Source: Gracilariopsis chorda
Lineage: Eukaryota; Rhodophyta; Florideophyceae; Gracilariales; Gracilariaceae
Assembly: GCA_003194525.1 (NCBI GenBank)
Contig: NBIV01000187.1
Coordinates: 1-64,000 of the forward strand
Direction: 5' to 3'
Length of the DNA stretch: 64,000 bases
Shown here: positions 60,019 to 64,000 of the stretch, in pieces
How positions within the stretch are numbered: position 1 is the first letter of the stretch
Layout: the number at the start of each line of letters is the position of its first letter
Notes under the pieces: generated by a model
Seen by the model: the letters and a program-made list of their open reading frames with translations, nothing else
Told to the model about the DNA's origin: nothing
The model's database searches: none
Translations under genes and position numbers: made by a program

Positions 60019-60055
60019 TGACCTCATATGAGGTCAGCGGTCCGATAGACACTAG
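60019..60055. repeat. Transposon terminal module (CATATG-centred palindrome)
   Basis: The perfect palindrome TGACCTCATATGAGGTCA is followed by GCGGTCCGATAGACACTAG. Inverted, it matches the ends of the piggyBac-type element (16,079 and 9,849) and of the short AT-rich transposon (43,165). No partner end was found nearby, so it may be a solitary or cut-off terminus. Confidence 0.65.
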
Positions 60056-60304
60056 CTAGTGTGGATCTTGCGCCCTGCTTTAATAAGAGAGGCGGATTTT
60101 AATTAGGGGTGCTGTAGTCTGTTCGTTGGTTGAGCCAGTTATATGGTCGCAAGTGTCCTATGTGTTGTCAACGCAGTTATAATGAAACTTGGAGTTGAGC
60201 ATGGGTGGCCAGGCTCTTGTAGCGTCATGGTTTCATACAGACTAGCATGATATAAGAACTGATTTTTGCTCATCCGAACCAAAGTAGATAATGCAATAAA
60301 GAAG

Positions 60305-60356
60305 CATACGAAAGCTTGCTACACAAACTCTGGTTTGTGTAGCAAGCTTTCGTATG
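60305..60356. repeat. Perfect 24-bp inverted repeat with 4-base loop
   Basis: Two exactly complementary 24-base halves (60,305-60,328 and 60,333-60,356) flank TCTG. An AATAAA lies just upstream (60,296). No recognised gene surrounds it. It could be a small-RNA precursor, a cruciform, or the tip of an inverted duplication. Confidence 0.85.
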
Positions 60357-60510
60357 TTTCTTACTTAAACCTTAAGTTCGTCACGTCTTGCAATTACGTC
60401 ACGTAGGACCAAATGAGAGAAAAAAGGAGGTTCAACGTTGAAACCTAGCAGAAGAAACGCAGCTGGAGGCAGCGACCAGGCGATGAAAATGCAAACGCTC
60501 CGGTGATGCG

Positions 60511-60660
60511 GCACGCAGGTGAAGTAATGGGAAGGTGATAAAGTAGTGCTGACGGTGTGATCTTAAGGTGACGGGTGATATCACCCCAAATAAAGAGACT
60601 TTTATCACCTACATACATATTACCTTTTTGGGGCTTAATCACTCGAAGGGGTAAAAGTTT
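60511..60660. promoter_or_regulatory. Cluster of AGGTGA/TCACCT repeats
   Basis: At least five AGGTGA-type hexamers on both strands lie within 150 bases, including the palindromic GGGTGATATCACCC near 60,575. They could be binding sites for one factor, but no gene start is recognised beside them. Confidence 0.25.
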
Positions 60661-62293
60661 GTCACCTTTGCAGCGCGGGGTTGAAGTTCGCCGACGAGTG
60701 TCTCTATCTTCAAAACACAACAGTCTAATTAATGGGAGCATTCGTTATTCTCAGAAAACGGCGAGCTTGGACTCCACAGAGATTGTTGAGTCTGTTAGCC
60801 GGTTGTTGAGGCAGAACAAACATTGCCTTCGTTTTCTTAAGAAAGAGATTGTGCTTTTTGTAACAGCAATGCACGCGGCAGCATGAAAGATACGTAAACT
60901 TTGAAGCTAAAAAAGTCCTGCAACCTGTGATGCCCGTGGGCAGCGCAGAGTTAAGAAGGATGTGACATTGAGTCAGTTGGGATGAAATGTGGTACATAGA
61001 GTGATGGAAACCTGGGTGGAATTCGTCACTATTTGTCAATGAATATGTATACGGCGTTGTCGCTACCAGGACGCAGGAAAGAAAGGAAAGGAAAAATGAA
61101 GTATTTTGGATAGTGGTTAGTTGGGAGCCGAAGAAAAATCGCAAAGAGAGAAAATCCATCATGATCCATATTTGCTGCAATGTCCCATCGTATCGGGCTG
61201 TGCCGTCTCTTGTGTGCGCCAATTCTGGGCGGAGTTCTGTCAAGAACCAAAGCTACACGATAATATCTTATCATACTGATATTTCCATGGAAGAAGATTT
61301 ATCGGAGCGGAACGGTCGAAATGAATCTCAGAAACAATCTGGAGCCGTTGTGAGCTCGAAACAAAACATATTGCTCAACTCTCCTGCCCTCGTGCTCACG
61401 GTCGGCTCCAACAAGCTTCAATCAGCCCCTCCATTCAGAATACTTTCTTATACTCCCACTCCACCCACCCTTATGCGATAGCTACGCCTTGGTAAGGCCA
61501 GCTGAACACAGACCGCAGGTGCAGTCTAGGCGCAATGTAGCGGTAGTACGCGTCAAGCCTTCTTCCCGCAATAAAAAGATCAGACCTCATTCGCGACGCG
61601 TTCACGATAAAGCTTCTTTCAGTGAGCGAAATACTGTACCAGTTGAGTTTATTTCTCAAAAAATCTTCCTGAGGTGTGGCTGAACCAACTACGAAGATGA
61701 TAAAGGCTATCGATCTGACCGCGCAGTACTAAGAAATGTCGACAAATGTCATTGACTAAGCCATGTATGGAATTTAACGAGTCATGGAAGAAGGTTTATT
61801 GCAGCGGCTGTCGGTTGAAGATGTATAGAGAGGCTCGACGCGTTAGAAGACGGCAGCAGGGAGCAGGTGGGGTGTACATATTACCTCACTTGCTTTTTCC
61901 ACTACTAAGCAAAAAATGTCGCGGCACGCGACTGACAAACAAACAAACTTAGTTTTACACAAAATGAGAACAAATTGCTGAAGCTCAGAGTTCTGAACAA
62001 CATCTTCGGCACTATTGTCACTAAAAAGTTGTCATGTTTCATATGTACGAGCTGGCATTTGATCCACTTACGCAGCAGATATGCAGTTAAAATCAAACCA
62101 CAAGTTGTGCATTGCGGACTAACTCTCTTACATGTCTGGGAAGACGCTAATTTATAAAGTTAGTAAGTTTCGATTATACTTTTATGTGATCAAATACTAC
62201 GCAGTCCAATATACAAGCGCTTTTTAACACATAGCCAGTAATAGGTGAAGTGACTATGTTCCACTCAACAGCGCGGAGACGTTAATATTCCTT
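60661..62293. other. Intergenic stretch, no recognised gene
   Basis: The longest frames (about 122-172 residues, 60.7-61.5 kb, both strands) have no domain, overlap one another and look like chance ORFs. No RNA gene was found. Confidence 0.4.
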
Positions 62294-62947
62294 TCAATAG
62301 CGCGGAGGCGTCTCATAACCGGAGTTTGCGTACACTGGTTCAGCCTCATAGCGCGGTGCGGGATACTGCGGTTCACCCTTGACACCATACGGCTTCTTTG
62401 GGAGTTCCTCGGAGTCGTACCATTCGCTTTCAGCGTCTGTTGGGTAGCCCTCGACATGAGGCCCGTAGTTCTGATCGTAATGAACTTTCTGGCACTTGGA
62501 CTTCTCAACTCTCGGCTTCGGCTTTTCGGGCTTGCCGTGGCTCTCAGCCTTGTCGCACCTTCTTACATACTTGAATTTGGCGTAGCAGCGGGCATATTTG
62601 TGAGCGTAGTAGTCCTTGCACTCGTAGCCATCGGCCTTTTCAATGTAGCAGCATTTCTTTGTCTCCATCCAGCACATATTGTCTGTTTCCGTAGTGTACT
62701 TCTCATCAGTAGTCGGGGCAGAAGTTTCAGGAGCGGTGTATCCCTCCGGAGGCGGAGTGGGGGTGGCGTAAGACGGCTGAGTAGCGGCGTACTGAGCAGT
62801 AGGTGGTGCTGTGGTAGTGGCCGTGTAGTGGGGGGTCGGGGCTACGGACGGTCGGTAACGGATGGTAGTTTCTCTTCCCATTCCGATGGATGCCCCAACC
62901 GCCTCAGAAAGACAGACGTAGAGCCCAAGTGCAAAAATAAACTTCAT
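62294..62947 (-). CDS. Secreted Tyr/Cys/Pro-rich protein, unknown function
   Basis: This is an intact 217-residue protein. Residues 1-19 (MKFIFALGLYVCLSEAVGA) form a signal peptide, with likely cleavage after AVGA, so the product should enter the secretory pathway and probably the cell wall. Residues 30-90 are Pro/Thr/Ala/Tyr-rich and suited to O-glycosylation. Residues 92-152 hold seven cysteines (92, 99, 100, 110, 121, 131, 152), a likely disulfide module. The C-terminal third is Tyr-, Pro- and Glu-rich (ending SGYETPPRY). The many tyrosines could be cross-linked, or halogenated by the haloperoxidases of red algae; this is speculation. No known domain is recognised. The start is the first ATG, with a TATA-like site about 110 bp upstream. 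No intron is needed. Confidence 0.78.
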   Translation of the reverse strand: MKFIFALGLYVCLSEAVGASIGMGRETTIRYRPSVAPTPHYTATTTAPPTAQYAATQPSYATPTPPPEGYTAPETSAPTTDEKYTTETDNMCWMETKKCCYIEKADGYECKDYYAHKYARCYAKFKYVRRCDKAESHGKPEKPKPRVEKSKCQKVHYDQNYGPHVEGYPTDAESEWYDSEELPKKPYGVKGEPQYPAPRYEAEPVYANSGYETPPRY

Positions 62948-63056
62948 TGCGAGAAAAGACGAGTATCGTGTTCGGGATATTTGAGGATTGTGTGTTCAAG
63001 TGTAGTTGCTTGTGGTGTGGTGATGAAGTTTTGAGGAAGGAGGGAAGTCAAAGCGA

Positions 63057-63064
63057 TTAAATAG
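63057..63064 (-). promoter_or_regulatory. TATA-like element upstream of the secreted-protein gene
   Basis: On the minus strand CTATTTAATCG lies about 110 bp before the ATG at 62,947, giving a plausible transcription start near 63,030 and a leader of about 80 bases. Confidence 0.35.
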
Positions 63065-63069
63065 TCTAT

Positions 63070-64000
63070 CCCGGGCTCTACAGAGTCAGAAATGGTCGGA
63101 TGACCTGCACCACGAAAGGGATTCCATATCCCGGCCTGAGCAGGAAGTGTGTGGGCCTTCACTCTAGAGGGCCAGATCGATACCACCACATATTGAAAGA
63201 CATTCCTATCGGCTTGAAGAGGTGCCACAGCAATGACACTGGGACCGAAGTGAGAGTTCTAAAGTAAGAGGTGCAACTATTGCCTCCTACTAAGGCCTTG
63301 TATTTCTTCTATCGCAGACACGCAGATGCAGTACGGTTGCGGAGTGGCATATTTTGTATTAACATTGAAGGGCGTAAGATGCTTAAGATTTCTACTGTGG
63401 TTGAACACGTTGTGGGATGAAGCAGCGTTGACTGGGCTGGCCCACTGTCGTCATTCTTAACCCTTGGAAGTGCTTAGCTCACTATATCAACACACCCTTT
63501 TTCGGGGAACGAAGACGTACCTTATATACGATGCAGGCCCGAGGTTCTGTTCCCATATTGGGTCACAGCCATCTGTTGGCACGTGTCGACACCATTAGTG
63601 AGCATGCTGTAGCAGAAGTCTGTAACGAGTAGATGGGCTGACAGCTAATGGCATATCAAACAATGGATGTACTGTTAGGTATCTGTATGTTGCACAAGGA
63701 AGGGAATCCGAGATAGCTTCCGGTTTCAAGAGTTTCACGTTTTGTCTGGCGGGCTGAGAAATAGGGGATTCAAGATATGAGAGGTAATACAGCGGTTGCA
63801 ATAGTTGACAAAGACTCGTTTCTCTGCTACAAGGACGTTGCAGCCGTGTGGAATGGTTTGGAAAAGCTGTAAACACTAGCTCGGGACAATAGCAGTTCTG
63901 AATTTCTTCTCAGACTTGGTATTTCATGTCGCTGTAGAAAAGACTACTTGTAGTATCTCATGCTTGCTACAACTTCATCGGATGTAAGTAGCCGCGGATC
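63070..64000. other. Right-hand end of window, no recognised gene
   Basis: Contains the upstream region of the secreted-protein gene and then about 0.8 kb in which I recognise no gene or repeat. A 93-residue minus-strand frame at 63,595-63,876 has no identifiable family. Confidence 0.4.

Noticed and set aside
60725-61481. Open frames of 120-170 residues on both strands as host genes
   Set aside because: They overlap each other, lack domains and have chance-like composition.

Overview
The window looks like nuclear DNA of a multicellular red alga, probably a florideophyte close to Chondrus. This is inference. The evidence is intron-poor genes, an agarase/porphyranase-like GH16 gene, dense nested Copia and Gypsy elements, and a nuclear copy of mitochondrial nad1-nad3 DNA that reads through only when UGA is Trp, as in florideophyte mitochondria. 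There are no operons, Shine-Dalgarno sites, CRISPR arrays or convincing RNA genes.

Layout. (1) 1-25,926 is one giant palindrome: two near-identical arms of at least 9.94 kb around a 186-bp spacer (9,939-10,124). Each arm holds a divergently pointing GH16 gene with the same single frameshift, and a dead piggyBac-type transposon split by a 928-bp insertion. A Copia element (10,161-16,020) sits in the inner end of the right arm only; the left arm keeps the empty site. Its LTRs differ by about 8%, while the arms differ by only about 0.3% where they can be compared cleanly. This suggests that gene conversion keeps the arms alike. (2) 26.2-28.8 kb holds a diverged third copy of an arm segment and an intact C2H2 zinc-finger gene. 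(3) 28.8-41.2 kb is a nest of retroelement fossils. A Gypsy remnant is split by a young Copia (29,418-36,601, LTRs about 99% identical), which is itself split by an apparently intact DDE_1 (pogo-like) DNA transposon (32,480-34,987, TA duplication, matched TIRs, 671-aa transposase). A decayed reverse-strand Copia follows. (4) 41.2-43.2 kb has no recognised gene but contains a relative of the 928-bp insertion. (5) 43.2-49.2 kb is a short AT-rich transposon split by a Gypsy element with 356-bp LTRs. (6) 49.4-56.9 kb is a younger chromodomain Gypsy with 652-bp LTRs and two extra open frames, one of them a zinc-finger protein between the 5' LTR and gag. (7) 57.0-59.4 kb is a decayed PIF/Harbinger transposon with a Myb-like gene facing its transposase. 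(8) 59.4-59.7 kb is the mitochondrial insert, followed by a transposon terminus and a 24-bp perfect hairpin. (9) 62.3-62.9 kb encodes a small secreted Tyr/Cys/Pro-rich protein with a TATA-like box upstream.

Only four loci look like host genes: the two GH16 copies (probably wall galactan modification), the zinc-finger gene and the secreted protein gene. Almost everything else is mobile DNA or its debris. The most notable items are the palindrome with its dated Copia insertion, the intact DDE_1 transposon, the Gypsy element with extra frames, and a terminal-repeat module shared by the piggyBac-type element and a short AT-rich relative.
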